Source: Carboxylicivirga mesophila (GTDB lineage Bacteria; Bacteroidota; Bacteroidia; Bacteroidales; Marinilabiliaceae). From it: a stretch of 64,000 nucleotides of DNA. Where the stretch lies: positions 1 through 64,000 of the forward strand of contig NZ_JAGUCN010000027.1 of assembly GCF_018271975.1 (NCBI RefSeq). Reading direction: 5' to 3'. A model generated the notes under the pieces. That model was not told the origin of the DNA. It searched no databases and worked only from the letters and a program-made list of their open reading frames with translations. The position numbers and the translations under genes are program-made. Below are positions 35,085 through 43,469 of this stretch, piece by piece (the stretch's first letter is position 1; the number at the start of each line of letters is the position of its first letter).

Positions 35085-35188
35085 ACACGGGTAAGTCCCA
35101 TACGACTAGCTCCTGTTGAATTCCCCCAGGGCCTGGCGGCAGCAAGGGTAGACGGTTGTAGCAGTGCGATATGGGTAGCTTACCCACC
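35085..35188 (+). ncRNA. ffs: Signal recognition particle RNA (small bacterial type)
   Basis: The terminal stem GGGTAAG (35089-35095) pairs with CTTACCC (35179-35185), followed by CCCATA/TATGGG. The apical part has the domain IV features CCCAGGGCC and GGCAGCAAGGGTA (asymmetric AGCA loop) that bind Ffh. The apical tetraloop appears to be TGGC instead of the usual GGAA. The RNA is about 100 nt. It is preceded by an exact promoter and followed within 3-6 bp by tRNA-Thr, so the two may be processed from one transcript. Confidence 0.85.
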
Positions 35189-35190
35189 TT

Positions 35191-35264
35191 GCCTGTGTAG
35201 CTCAGCTGGCTAGAGCAGCTGATTTGTAATCAGCAGGTCGGGGGTTCGAGTCCCTCCACAGGCT
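35191..35264 (+). tRNA. tRNA-Thr (TGT), copy 1
   Basis: Acceptor GCCTGTG pairs with CACAGGC (35257-35263). The anticodon loop is TTTGTAA with stem GCTGA/TCAGC, and the T arm is GGGGGTTCGAGTCCC. The CCA end is not encoded. It is identical in sequence to copy 2. Confidence 0.95.
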
Positions 35265-35317
35265 CTCAACAACAAACGCGTTGTGAGAAAGAATTAAAAA
35301 TATTGAAAGTAATTGAT

Positions 35318-35400
35318 GGGGAGATACCAAAGTGGCCAACTGGGGCGGACTGTAACTCCGCTGACTTATGTCTTCGTAGGTTCGAATCCTGCTCTCCCCA
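35318..35400 (+). tRNA. tRNA-Tyr (GTA), copy 1
   Basis: Acceptor GGGGAGA pairs with TCTCCCC. The anticodon loop contains ACTGTAACT, and a long variable arm (class II) follows. GGTTCGAATCC is the T arm. It is identical to copy 2. Confidence 0.95.
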
Positions 35401-35407
35401 CAAAATT

Positions 35408-35481
35408 GCCTGTGTAGCTCAGCTGGCTAGAGCAGCTGATTTGTAATCAGCAGGTCGGGGGTTCGAGTCCCTCCACAGGCT
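35408..35481 (+). tRNA. tRNA-Thr (TGT), copy 2
   Basis: Identical over 74 nt to the copy at 35191-35264, 7 bp after tRNA-Tyr copy 1. Confidence 0.95.
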
Positions 35482-35498
35482 CAATATTTTTTATTATT

Positions 35499-35571
35499 GC
35501 GGAAGTAGCTCAGTTGATAGAGCATCAGCCTTCCAAGCTGAGGGTCGCGGGTTTGAGCCCCGTCTTCCGCT
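35499..35571 (+). tRNA. tRNA-Gly (TCC)
   Basis: Acceptor GCGGAAG pairs with CTTCCGC. The anticodon loop CTTCCAA sits on a TCAGC/GCTGA stem. The CCA end is not encoded. Confidence 0.95.
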
Positions 35572-35574
35572 CTA

Positions 35575-35599
35575 AGCCATTCTGAAGAATGGCTTTTTT
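35575..35599 (+). terminator. Hairpin terminator after tRNA-Gly
   Basis: AGCCATTC and GAATGGCT pair around TGAA and are followed by six T. It lies inside the tRNA cluster, before tRNA-Tyr copy 2. Confidence 0.8.
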
Positions 35600-35616
35600 A
35601 TTGAAGTTTTTCAGTT

Positions 35617-35699
35617 GGGGAGATACCAAAGTGGCCAACTGGGGCGGACTGTAACTCCGCTGACTTATGTCTTCGTAGGTTCGAATCCTGCTCTCCCCA
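35617..35699 (+). tRNA. tRNA-Tyr (GTA), copy 2
   Basis: Identical over 83 nt to the copy at 35318-35400. Since a terminator precedes it, it may be transcribed by read-through or from its own promoter. Confidence 0.95.
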
Positions 35700-35705
35700 C
35701 CAATG

Positions 35706-35737
35706 AGGTTCTGTTAGTAATAGCAGAACCTTTTTTT
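35706..35737 (+). terminator. Terminator of the tRNA cluster
   Basis: GGTTCTG (35707-35713) and CAGAACC (35724-35730) pair and run into seven T. Confidence 0.85.
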
Positions 35738-35790
35738 GTATCCCTTATTTAGATTTTATTTGCTACTTTTAAGCAAACTAAGCAATTATC

Positions 35791-36405
35791 ATGTTTGTCA
35801 AGCTCTACCCGGAAAATCCGAACGAAAAAGAAATTCACAAAATAGTTGATGTGCTGCGCAATGGTGGTATCGTTATTTACCCTACCGACACCATATACGG
35901 TATTGGCTGCGACATTAACAACGCTAAGGCTGTTGAAAAGGTGGCCCGCATCAAGGATATCAACCTGAAAAAAGCCAACCTTTCGTTCATCTGCTACGAT
36001 CTGAGTCATATTTCAGATTTTACAAAGCCCTTAAACAACCATGTGTTTAAGCTGATGAAAAAACACCTGCCGGGACCTTACACCTTTATATTGCCAGCCA
36101 ACAGCAATGTACCCAAACTGTTTAAGAACAATAAAAAGACCATTGGTATCAGGGTGCCAGATAATAATATTATACGCGAACTGGTAAAAGAACTGGGTAA
36201 CCCTATCCTATCCACTTCGGTGAGGGATGAAGATGATGTGATTGAATATACCACCGATCCTGAACTCATTTATGAGAAATTTGCTGACCTGGTGGATGTG
36301 GTGATTGATGGCGGCTATGGCGATAACGAACCTTCAACCATTATTGACTGCACCAACGATGAACTGGAAGTTGTAAGGTATGGAAAGGGAGAAATCGAAC
36401 TCTAG
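35791..36405 (+). CDS. L-threonylcarbamoyladenylate synthase-family protein (YrdC/YciO/Sua5)
   Basis: Members make threonylcarbamoyl-AMP for the t6A37 modification of tRNAs; some YciO-type relatives have other roles. The 204-residue protein has the YrdC fold with GGIVIYPTDTIYGIGCD near the N-terminus, KHLPGPYTFILPA, and RVPDNNIIRELV. There is no Sua5 C-terminal domain. It stands directly after the tRNA cluster as a single gene. The KIKDIN-like RIKDINLKKA region is closer to the YciO branch, so the exact activity is less sure. Confidence 0.87.
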   Translation: MFVKLYPENPNEKEIHKIVDVLRNGGIVIYPTDTIYGIGCDINNAKAVEKVARIKDINLKKANLSFICYDLSHISDFTKPLNNHVFKLMKKHLPGPYTFILPANSNVPKLFKNNKKTIGIRVPDNNIIRELVKELGNPILSTSVRDEDDVIEYTTDPELIYEKFADLVDVVIDGGYGDNEPSTIIDCTNDELEVVRYGKGEIEL

Positions 36406-36428
36406 CTGCGCCTGACGATTTCCTAAAA

Positions 36429-36457
36429 CTTTTCCAAAGTTGAGAACTTTGGAAAAG
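36429..36457. repeat. Perfect 13-bp inverted repeat
   Basis: CTTTTCCAAAGTT and AACTTTGGAAAAG pair perfectly around GAG, 24 bp after the YrdC stop. There is no strong T-tract; it could be a terminator working in either direction or a dispersed palindrome. Confidence 0.65.
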
Positions 36458-36987
36458 GTCTTCTCTTTAAGAAATGGACGCTTTCCCTGCTTAAATCTGC
36501 GCTATCTACGGGAAACAAGAATCAACTTGTGAAGTGTACATGCATATTCGAACCATTTGACGTTCTGGTAGCGCTTCATATCATAATACGACCTCACTTT
36601 TCTACAAAACACATCACCTGCCTTTGGTGATTCATCAATTACTTTCTGTTTGACACAAGTTATTACTTACAATACACTACTAAATACTGCTTGAAGCAAT
36701 TACAAATGTGTTTTAACCAATTTTACTTCTGATTAAAACAATTACATTTCATTTATAGCTAACTTATATACTATTTGAAGCAATTACATTTTGATTTTAG
36801 CTAACTTGAATACTATTTGAAGCAATTACATTTTAGTTATAAAATGTTTTGATACTATTCTGAACAAATACATATTGGTTGACACTATTTACATTGTAGA
36901 CAAAATCAATTACCTTGCTTTTTAAACAATTAAAAATACTATTGACACAATTAAAATCAACCAACACCAAACTAAACCTCTTCAGGC
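36458..36987. other. Long AT-rich intergenic region before the XRE gene
   Basis: No open frame with coding character is seen in about 530 bp. The right two thirds are a degenerate tandem array of about 21-bp period (separate entry). The left third (36458-36635) is unremarkable. Confidence 0.6.
36636..36968. repeat. Degenerate 21-bp tandem array upstream of an XRE-type regulator
   Basis: CAATTA-like starts recur at 36636, 36697, 36718, 36739, 36781, 36823, 36865 (CAAATA), 36907, 36927 and 36948, with intervening units beginning near 36656, 36676, 36760, 36802, 36844 and 36886; nearly all steps are 20 or 21 bp. Alternate units are more alike (TAACTTGAATACTATTTGAAG and neighbours), giving a 42-bp higher-order period between 36739 and 36864. 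Many units end in TTGAAG or TTGACA. The array stops 20 bp before the ATG at 36988. Confidence 0.75.
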
Positions 36988-37332
36988 ATGTTACGATACA
37001 ATTTTACCCGCATTTTTAAGGCCAAAGCCATCGACCGCCCATTTACCTTTCTTCGTAAAGCCGGCTTTTCTGAAAGCTTTGCCAGTAAAGTAAAGAACAA
37101 CCGCGTTAACCGCCTGAATCTGGATTTACTGGAGCGCTTGTGCATATGCATAGGCTGCACGCCCAACGACTTTATGGAATGGACGCCAAGAAACGAGTCA
37201 ATACCGGCCAATCACCCCTTAAACGAACTGCGCCGAACAGAAAAAGTGTTTGACCTAACCCGGGAACTCAACTCCTTACCTCTTTCAACATTGGAAGAAG
37301 TAGAGCAGCTAATCAAAAGCCGTAAGGAGTAA
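36988..37332 (+). CDS. XRE-type helix-turn-helix regulator
   Basis: A 114-residue protein. The N-terminal 65 residues fit a Cro/C1-type HTH: FTFLRKAGFSESFASKVKNN with the recognition helix near residues 29-42, then LDLLERLCICIGCTPNDFMEW, the usual closing segment. The C-terminal 45 residues are charged and helical (LREL-type), perhaps for dimerisation. It is preceded by a 330-bp array of 21-bp units, so autoregulation at that array is a reasonable inference. Its 3' end faces trkH after 6 bp. Confidence 0.85.
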   Translation: MLRYNFTRIFKAKAIDRPFTFLRKAGFSESFASKVKNNRVNRLNLDLLERLCICIGCTPNDFMEWTPRNESIPANHPLNELRRTEKVFDLTRELNSLPLSTLEEVEQLIKSRKE

Positions 37333-37338
37333 AAACGA

Positions 37339-38790
37339 CTACTCTTTCCAAAAATAAGGTGAAAACAATACGATGATAGTGAACAGTTCTAAACGACCTA
37401 TCAGCATCAGGAAAGACAGAAACCACTTACCAAAAGCCGGCACTTCGTAGAAGTTGAGGGCCGGCCCCACATCGCCCAGTCCCGGACCTATATTACCTAT
37501 GGAGGTGGCCACAGCACCCAGGGCTGTATCCAGGTCAAAGCCCATGATACTCATGATAATCATGGCAATACCCACCGTCATCATGTAAATAACGATAAAA
37601 GCCAGTACGTTGGTAATGATGCCCTGATTAACGGCCCGGTTGTTATATCGTACCGGAATCACCGCATTGGGGTGAACCAATCGCTTCAGTTCAAAGAAAC
37701 TATTTTTCATCAGCAGCACAATACGCACAATCTTAATACCTCCGCCTGTAGAACCAGCCGAACCTCCTGTAAACATCAACAGAAAGATGACGATACTTAA
37801 AAAGGGCACCCAAAGCAGATAATCGGCGGTAGCATAACCGGTTGTGGTTATAATCGACACCACCTGAAACAAACCATCGCGCCAGGCTTTTTCAAATAAT
37901 GCATGGCCTTCGGTAAAATAGAGCACAGCTGCCACCAATGCACTAACGCCAATAATGATACCGGTATAAGCCTGAAACTCCTCATCCTTCACCACCTTTT
38001 TCAACTTACCCCGCAGAACACTGTAGGACAAGGTAAAATTGGCGCCTGCAATAAACATAAACAGGATAATTACATACTGAATATAGGGTGATGAAAAATA
38101 GGCTACACTGGCTTGCTTGGTGGAATAACCACCGGTTGCCATGGTGGTAAACGAGTGACAGATGGCATCAAAAGGGGTCATACCTCCTATTACCAACAGA
38201 ATAGCTTCACTGATGGTGAACAGCACATAGATGCCATACAATCGCTTGGCTGTTTCGGTAATGCGCGGATGCAGCTTATCAGGTGCGGGCCCGGGCACTT
38301 CTGCAATAAACATCTGCATACCTCCTACACCCAATACCGGTAATATGGCCAACGATAATACGATGATTCCCATACCTCCCAGCCATTGAATCAGGCTTCG
38401 CCAAAACAATAAGCCGTGGGGTAAGGCTTCAATATCATTTAGTATACTACTACCAGTAGTGGTAAAGCCCGAGATCGTTTCAAAAAAAGCATCGGTATAA
38501 GATGGGATAGCGCCACTCAGGTAAAAGGGCAATAAGCCAAAAAAGGAGAACACCACCCACACCAGGGCTACAATCAGGTAACCTTCACGCTTACCAATAT
38601 TCTTTGGCGCCTTCCACAATAGAGCACTCGCTGTGCCTCCCAAAGCAATACAAATAGCAGCTGAAATAAGATGATAGGGCAAATCGTATTCGCCATACAA
38701 CAATGATACGCCGGCCGACAGTAACATAAACACGCCTTCAACAACTAAAAGCAGACCGAGTACCAGGACTATAAATCGAGTGTTAAGCAT
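37339..38790 (-). CDS. TrkH-family potassium uptake protein, paralogue 1
   Basis: An inner-membrane K+ channel-like transporter of 483 residues with the four pore-loop repeats: TTTGSS, MATGGYST, ITTTGYATAD and SIGNIGPGLGDVGP, each contributing a filter glycine. About ten hydrophobic segments fit the family. Family members need a TrkA/KtrA regulatory subunit, which is not encoded within this window. It lies 62 bp downstream of a second TrkH gene. Confidence 0.92.
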   Translation of the reverse strand: MLNTRFIVLVLGLLLVVEGVFMLLSAGVSLLYGEYDLPYHLISAAICIALGGTASALLWKAPKNIGKREGYLIVALVWVVFSFFGLLPFYLSGAIPSYTDAFFETISGFTTTGSSILNDIEALPHGLLFWRSLIQWLGGMGIIVLSLAILPVLGVGGMQMFIAEVPGPAPDKLHPRITETAKRLYGIYVLFTISEAILLVIGGMTPFDAICHSFTTMATGGYSTKQASVAYFSSPYIQYVIILFMFIAGANFTLSYSVLRGKLKKVVKDEEFQAYTGIIIGVSALVAAVLYFTEGHALFEKAWRDGLFQVVSIITTTGYATADYLLWVPFLSIVIFLLMFTGGSAGSTGGGIKIVRIVLLMKNSFFELKRLVHPNAVIPVRYNNRAVNQGIITNVLAFIVIYMMTVGIAMIIMSIMGFDLDTALGAVATSIGNIGPGLGDVGPALNFYEVPAFGKWFLSFLMLIGRLELFTIIVLFSPYFWKE

Positions 38791-38852
38791 TATTTCTCAC
38801 AGAAATTTCAGTAGCAAAGATGTTACTTTTTCAATTAATATGTGTGTCTATT

Positions 38853-40301
38853 TTAATTATTCTTCCAAAAATTGGGCGAGAACAATATGAGCACTGTAAA
38901 CAATTCGAGGCGACCAAGGAGCATTAGCAACGACAGCACCCACTTAGCAGCCTGAGGCACTGCAAAAAAGTTATTAACCGGGCCTACAGTGCCAATTCCC
39001 GGGCCTATACCACCCATGGTAGTGGCGGCAGCACCCATGGCTGAATCCATATCCATACCAAAAAATGTGAGGGCAAAAGTACCAATAGAAAAAATAGTCA
39101 TGTACAACATTACAAAAGCCAACACCTTATAAACCGTTTCGGACGCTATCACTTTATCCTGGATACGAAGCGGAAGAACGGCATGCGGATGCACCATGCG
39201 CTTAAACTCCAGCAAGGTATTTCTGAACAGGATGGAGTGCCGCATGATTTTGATACCACCAGAGGTACTACCCGCACAGGCTCCACTAAACAGCAACAGA
39301 AACATCAGATAGGTCAGATAGGGATGCCAGGCTGTATAGTCAGCCGTTGCAAAACCCGTGCTGGTCACCAGGCTTACCACCTGAAACAAGGCTTTACGCA
39401 ATGATTCTTCGCCATTGTGATGATCCAAAAACACCAGTGTCACCGTAACAATAGCAGTTACAATTGCAATCACAGTCAGGTACACCCTGAACTCCTGATT
39501 TTCGAATACTTTCTTGAGTTTACCCTTCCACACAAAATAGAACAGCGTAAAATTGGTACCGGCAAATAGCATAAACACAATGATGACGTATTGAATATAG
39601 GGCGAATAACCTGCAATACTATCATTCTTAGTGGAGAAACCACCGGAGGCTATGGTGGCAAAACTATGGCAGAAAGCATCAAAAACCGGCATGCCACCAA
39701 TTACCAGAAAACCAGTCTCGAGCAGTATCAGCACCACATAGATGCGCCACAGCAACTTGGCTGTATGTTTCACTCGCGGATGCAGCTTATCATTGGTAAT
39801 ACCGGCTGCCTCGGCATTGTATAATGACATACCGCCAAAACCAAAATAGGGTAAAATAGCCACGGCCAATACCACAATGCCCATCCCTCCAATTAAATGG
39901 GTAATGCTACGCCAAAGCAATATGCCATGAGGTAAAGCCTCAATATCAGTCACTACAGATGCTCCGGTGGTGGTAAAACCCGAAATAGTTTCAAAGAAGG
40001 CATTGGTAAAACCAGGAATAGTGCCGCTTAGTATATAAGGTAAACTACCAAATAAGGACATGATGATCCACACAAATGTCACAATCACGAAACCTTCGCG
40101 CCGGCCTACATCAACCGTTTTAGAGCGCCACACCCAACTTGATATACCACCAATTACCAGACAGGTGATGGCCGAAATCAGGTGCGCCTGTACATCATCT
40201 TCTCCGTACAAATAGGCCACCAAGGCACACACAAACATAAACACACTCAATGCCAGAAGGATATGCCCCAGCACCTTACCTATAAAACGATAATTTAACA
40301 T
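38853..40301 (-). CDS. TrkH-family potassium uptake protein, paralogue 2
   Basis: A 482-residue homologue of the previous gene with the same start (MLNYRFIG) and pore motifs TTTGAS, IASGGFST, VTSTGFATAD and TTMGGIGPGIGTVGP. Filter residues differ slightly (GGFST, GFATAD), so selectivity or regulation may differ. I chose the ATG at 40301 over 40322 from alignment with paralogue 1. The two genes are co-directional and probably co-transcribed. Confidence 0.9.
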   Translation of the reverse strand: MLNYRFIGKVLGHILLALSVFMFVCALVAYLYGEDDVQAHLISAITCLVIGGISSWVWRSKTVDVGRREGFVIVTFVWIIMSLFGSLPYILSGTIPGFTNAFFETISGFTTTGASVVTDIEALPHGILLWRSITHLIGGMGIVVLAVAILPYFGFGGMSLYNAEAAGITNDKLHPRVKHTAKLLWRIYVVLILLETGFLVIGGMPVFDAFCHSFATIASGGFSTKNDSIAGYSPYIQYVIIVFMLFAGTNFTLFYFVWKGKLKKVFENQEFRVYLTVIAIVTAIVTVTLVFLDHHNGEESLRKALFQVVSLVTSTGFATADYTAWHPYLTYLMFLLLFSGACAGSTSGGIKIMRHSILFRNTLLEFKRMVHPHAVLPLRIQDKVIASETVYKVLAFVMLYMTIFSIGTFALTFFGMDMDSAMGAAATTMGGIGPGIGTVGPVNNFFAVPQAAKWVLSLLMLLGRLELFTVLILFSPNFWKNN

Positions 40302-40379
40302 TCCCCGTAATAAATAGAACAAGCTGCAAAGTTGATATTTTTTTGGCGTTATAGTAAATAATAGGCATTAAGATTTTAT

Positions 40380-40565
40380 GAAGAGATGGATGACAGAGGA
40401 CGGATGACGGAAGATGATGGGAACCCCCAAGCTGATAAAAAGCAACCCTAAACCATGAAAAGGATCGCATCTCTATGTCCATGCTTTTCATAAAGATGCG
40501 ATCCCTTCACTAGAACCCCTAACCTGTAACCCAGAACCCGAAACTGTGAACTCGCAACTCTCAAC
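40380..40565. repeat. Intergenic mosaic repeat with GGATCGCATCT hairpin
   Basis: GATGACAGAGGACGGATGACGGA-type run (about 40385-40415), then a perfect hairpin GGATCGCATCT (40462-40472) / AGATGCGATCC (40494-40504) with a 21-nt loop, followed by ACCCCTAACCTGTAACCC, the reverse complement of the GGGTTACTGGTT vocabulary at 60440-60480 and 62247-62292. Confidence 0.7.
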
Positions 40566-40573
40566 ATTCGGAC

Positions 40574-40596
40574 AAAAAAAAGGGGCTAGTGCCCCC
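40574..40596 (-). terminator. Terminator of the STAS-like gene
   Basis: On the minus strand GGGGC-ACTA-GCCCC runs into eight T (A-tract 40574-40581 on the plus strand), about 22 bp after the stop. Confidence 0.85.
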
Positions 40597-40618
40597 ATCT
40601 CTTTCAAAAAACAACTAA

Positions 40619-40996
40619 TTAAACTTCAACAGCATCCTTCGACACCAGCCAGTCTTTGGCCATATCAAGGGTTTCGAACGAACGAATATCCCGCCCTGTT
40701 ATCTTCATAATACCATTATATACTATGCGCTGCAAGCCCGATAAGCCCACCACAGCACCATGACTTACGTAGGCTTTGTTGCCGCCAATAAATTCGGAAA
40801 ACGCATTTTTAATCTCTGAATTGAAGTGCATCCCTTGAATATTAGTCAGGGTTATTACTGACTTTTCGGGCTGCATTCGAATATAATCTTTACTTTCTTT
40901 AATCAGTGCTTCCACTTCAGGAGTGGAGCGGATGCCGGTAAAGTCCATATAAAAAATACGTTTACCATCGTGATGAATAATTTCAGGCTTTCTCAT
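40619..40996 (-). CDS. STAS/SpoIIAA-like small protein
   Basis: A 125-residue cytoplasmic protein whose pattern IFYMDFTGIRSTPEVEALIKESKDYI and SVITLTNIQG, with a late KDWLVSK helix, fits the SpoIIAA/STAS-like alpha/beta fold. There is no clear phosphorylatable serine. It stands alone with its own terminator. The name is fold-level only. Confidence 0.6.
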   Translation of the reverse strand: MRKPEIIHHDGKRIFYMDFTGIRSTPEVEALIKESKDYIRMQPEKSVITLTNIQGMHFNSEIKNAFSEFIGGNKAYVSHGAVVGLSGLQRIVYNGIMKITGRDIRSFETLDMAKDWLVSKDAVEV

Positions 40997-41093
40997 TTTG
41001 TGTTGGTTTTAACTCATACAAAAATAGTGAGCACCACAACAACTTTTCTTCCATTAATCAACAATAAAGTGCTTTTTATCAAAGCATTCAGAC

Positions 41094-42164
41094 TCATTGA
41101 CCTGATAATTCTGATGTTTTTAAATCCATGACATACTTTACTACACCTTCATAATCTTCGATACCGGCTTCAACACTGTTGGTTTTCAGGTAGGCGTCAT
41201 TCACCTTACCAGCCACCATATCCACCCTCCTGTCCATCAGTTGCATCCAGTGGAACTGCGATTTATAAAAATCATGCCGCACCTCATAACGGATGTTCTT
41301 TACCAACTCCCTGAAACCGTCATAACGGTAACAGGCATACGCGAAATAGCGGAGTAAATATAGGTTAGCACTGTAGGCTAAACGTTTATCTGCAGAATGA
41401 GAACAAACATACCAGGCATAAAAATTGGCTTCGGCCTCGCTGGTAATCCCCAGCTGATGCGCCATCTCGTGAGCCATTACAGCCGGCACTTCCAGCGGTA
41501 ACATATACTGGTTGACATGTACCTCTCCAAAGAAAGGTCCATAGTAGCCCGATATAGTGGCGGAAGCAAACAGGCGACTGAGTGTAATAGCTTTGGGATG
41601 ACTTTGGGCTGAAATGCGATCAATCTTCAAAAACTCGGCATGCTCATGGTAAGCATTCGCCAATAAATCACGCACTTCTGTTTCGTCAATAGTATATATA
41701 GGGGTATAACTACTATTCACCTCCTCTATGAGCCAGCCAAACACGTCCATCAGTTCCTCAACATTGGCCTCGGCCGCTTGCAGCTCAAGGCGTGTAGTTA
41801 AGTCATTACGGTAATAGTTAAATCCCCACAGGATATTAAACAAACTATAGGTGAGCGCCAGCGTAATAACCAGGTATCTAAAATACTGTAGCCAACCAAT
41901 GCGTTTGAAAACGACTAAGATAGTAATGAATAATCCGCCACTAAGCAGCGTGCCATAAAACAAATCATCCAGCGAAAAGGGAAACAGATTACTGAAGGCC
42001 GAAAGACCGGTAATCATCACCGGATAAAGGCCTTGCGAATACCAACGCTCCATCCAGGCGGGATAATGCAAGCCCATTCGCGTGAATGCAAATACCATCA
42101 GGGCCAGCACCAGCGAAAAGCTTATTGTCGTCAAGACATATTTCTTCAGCAACTTCTTTATCAT
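41094..42164 (-). CDS. DUF3810 membrane protein with HExxH motif
   Basis: About 356 residues: three hydrophobic segments in the first 120 residues (VLTTISFSLVLALMVFAFT; ISGYYG is outside them), then a domain with HEMAHQLG (near residue 230) and EAEANFYAWYVC, where HExxH plus a downstream glutamate looks like a zinc metallopeptidase site. It matches the Bacteroidota DUF3810 family, whose function is not established. The ATG at 42164 is preferred to 42179. Confidence 0.82.
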   Translation of the reverse strand: MIKKLLKKYVLTTISFSLVLALMVFAFTRMGLHYPAWMERWYSQGLYPVMITGLSAFSNLFPFSLDDLFYGTLLSGGLFITILVVFKRIGWLQYFRYLVITLALTYSLFNILWGFNYYRNDLTTRLELQAAEANVEELMDVFGWLIEEVNSSYTPIYTIDETEVRDLLANAYHEHAEFLKIDRISAQSHPKAITLSRLFASATISGYYGPFFGEVHVNQYMLPLEVPAVMAHEMAHQLGITSEAEANFYAWYVCSHSADKRLAYSANLYLLRYFAYACYRYDGFRELVKNIRYEVRHDFYKSQFHWMQLMDRRVDMVAGKVNDAYLKTNSVEAGIEDYEGVVKYVMDLKTSELSGQ

Positions 42165-42285
42165 AACACTAAAATACACATTCTATGTCCTAAAACAGAA
42201 AACTCTTGCCCCTATTGTCACTTTTTTTCAGGATTAACCCAATTTAATGTATTAACTTCGCGGCAATAATCTAAACGTTTTCAAT

Positions 42286-43407
42286 ATGGCTATTGAGATA
42301 AAAGAGGTAATTGACAATAAGACACTTAACGACTTCGTTAATCTTCCATATATACTTTATAAAAACGAGGCTAACTGGGTGCCTCCTATGAAAAAAGACG
42401 AGCTGCATGCCCTGTTGCCCGATAAGAATCCGGCCTTTGAATTTTGCAAGGTAAAAATGTGGGTAGCCTACCAGGATGGCAAATGCGTGGGGCGCATCGG
42501 CGGTATCATCAACTCACTGTGGATTGAGAAGAAAGGCCAGAACATTGGGCGTTTTACCCGTCCTGAGTTCATCAACGATAAGGCGGTTAGCCAGCAGCTG
42601 TTTGAAACTGTTGAACAGTGGTTCAAAGCAGAAGGCATGGTGGAGATGCAGGGACCATTAGGTTTCTCTAACCTTGATCATCAGGGCTGTTTAATTGAAG
42701 GGCATGACTGGTTGCCGTCAGTAGCCTCTGACTATCACATGGCCTATTACCAGCAGCATTTTGATGCACTGGGCTACGAAAAAGAGATTGACTGGGTGGA
42801 ATTTCGTATTACCTTTCCGGATGCACTGCCCGAAAAAGCGTTCAAGGTGGCCGATATGCTAACGAAGCGCTATGGCTTGCAAGCCTTGAATTTTAAATCG
42901 GGCAAAGAGCTCGAACCCTACAAGCAAAAAGTATTCGCTTTATTTAATAAGGCCTTTGCCGAATTATTTGGCACATTCCAGCTGCCCGATAAGCTGGTGC
43001 AATTCTACATTAATAAGTACTTTCCCATATTAAATCCGCGCTATGTTAAAATCATCCTGGATAAAGAGGATGAATTGGCAGGCTTTTTGATAGCGCTCCC
43101 ATCGCTTTCAGAAGCCATGCAAAAAGCTAAAGGCAAACTGCTGCCATTTGGCTGGTGGCACATTATGAAAGCGCTTAAAAAACCAAAAGAGATGGATTTG
43201 ATGTTGACTGGTGTAAAGCCTGAATTACAAAAAATGGGTGTCGCTGCCCTGTTGATGAATGATCTTTGGAAAACAGCCAAGGAGGATGGCGTCAAGTACG
43301 TGGAAACCACGGGTATGTTAGAAAATAACCATGTGGCTATTCAGATGTGGAAGTCATTTGAACATATCCAGCATAAGAGAAAGCGTTGTTACAAAAAAGC
43401 ACTATAA
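42286..43407 (+). CDS. GNAT-like N-acetyltransferase family protein
   Basis: A 373-residue cytoplasmic protein. It begins with VNLPYILYKNEANWVPPMKKDE, a motif common in long GNAT-like proteins of this phylum, continues through WVAYQDGKCVGRIGGIIN and ends with VKPELQKMGVAALLMNDLW, which fits the acetyl-CoA binding loop, and ETTGMLENNHVAIQMWKSF. The length suggests two GNAT-like lobes. The acceptor is unknown. It is followed by a terminator. Confidence 0.78.
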   Translation: MAIEIKEVIDNKTLNDFVNLPYILYKNEANWVPPMKKDELHALLPDKNPAFEFCKVKMWVAYQDGKCVGRIGGIINSLWIEKKGQNIGRFTRPEFINDKAVSQQLFETVEQWFKAEGMVEMQGPLGFSNLDHQGCLIEGHDWLPSVASDYHMAYYQQHFDALGYEKEIDWVEFRITFPDALPEKAFKVADMLTKRYGLQALNFKSGKELEPYKQKVFALFNKAFAELFGTFQLPDKLVQFYINKYFPILNPRYVKIILDKEDELAGFLIALPSLSEAMQKAKGKLLPFGWWHIMKALKKPKEMDLMLTGVKPELQKMGVAALLMNDLWKTAKEDGVKYVETTGMLENNHVAIQMWKSFEHIQHKRKRCYKKAL

Positions 43408-43433
43408 AAATACAATAAAGAAGATTTTAGATG

Positions 43434-43464
43434 AAAAGGTGCTTGTTTAACAGGCACCTTTTTT
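43434..43464 (+). terminator. Terminator of the GNAT gene
   Basis: AAAAGGTGC and GCACCTTTT pair (13 of 14 positions if the arms are extended) and end in a T run. Confidence 0.8.
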
Positions 43465-43469
43465 AATGG

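Noticed and set aside
34939-35187. Minus-strand frame of 82 codons over the SRP RNA
   Set aside because: It is antisense to a well-supported structural RNA and its promoter.
36636-36968. CRISPR or plasmid iteron origin
   Set aside because: Units are degenerate and contiguous without spacers; there is no replication protein gene and the surroundings are chromosomal core genes.
37339-40301. Recent tandem duplication of trkH
   Set aside because: The two proteins differ substantially along their length, including filter motifs, so duplication is old.
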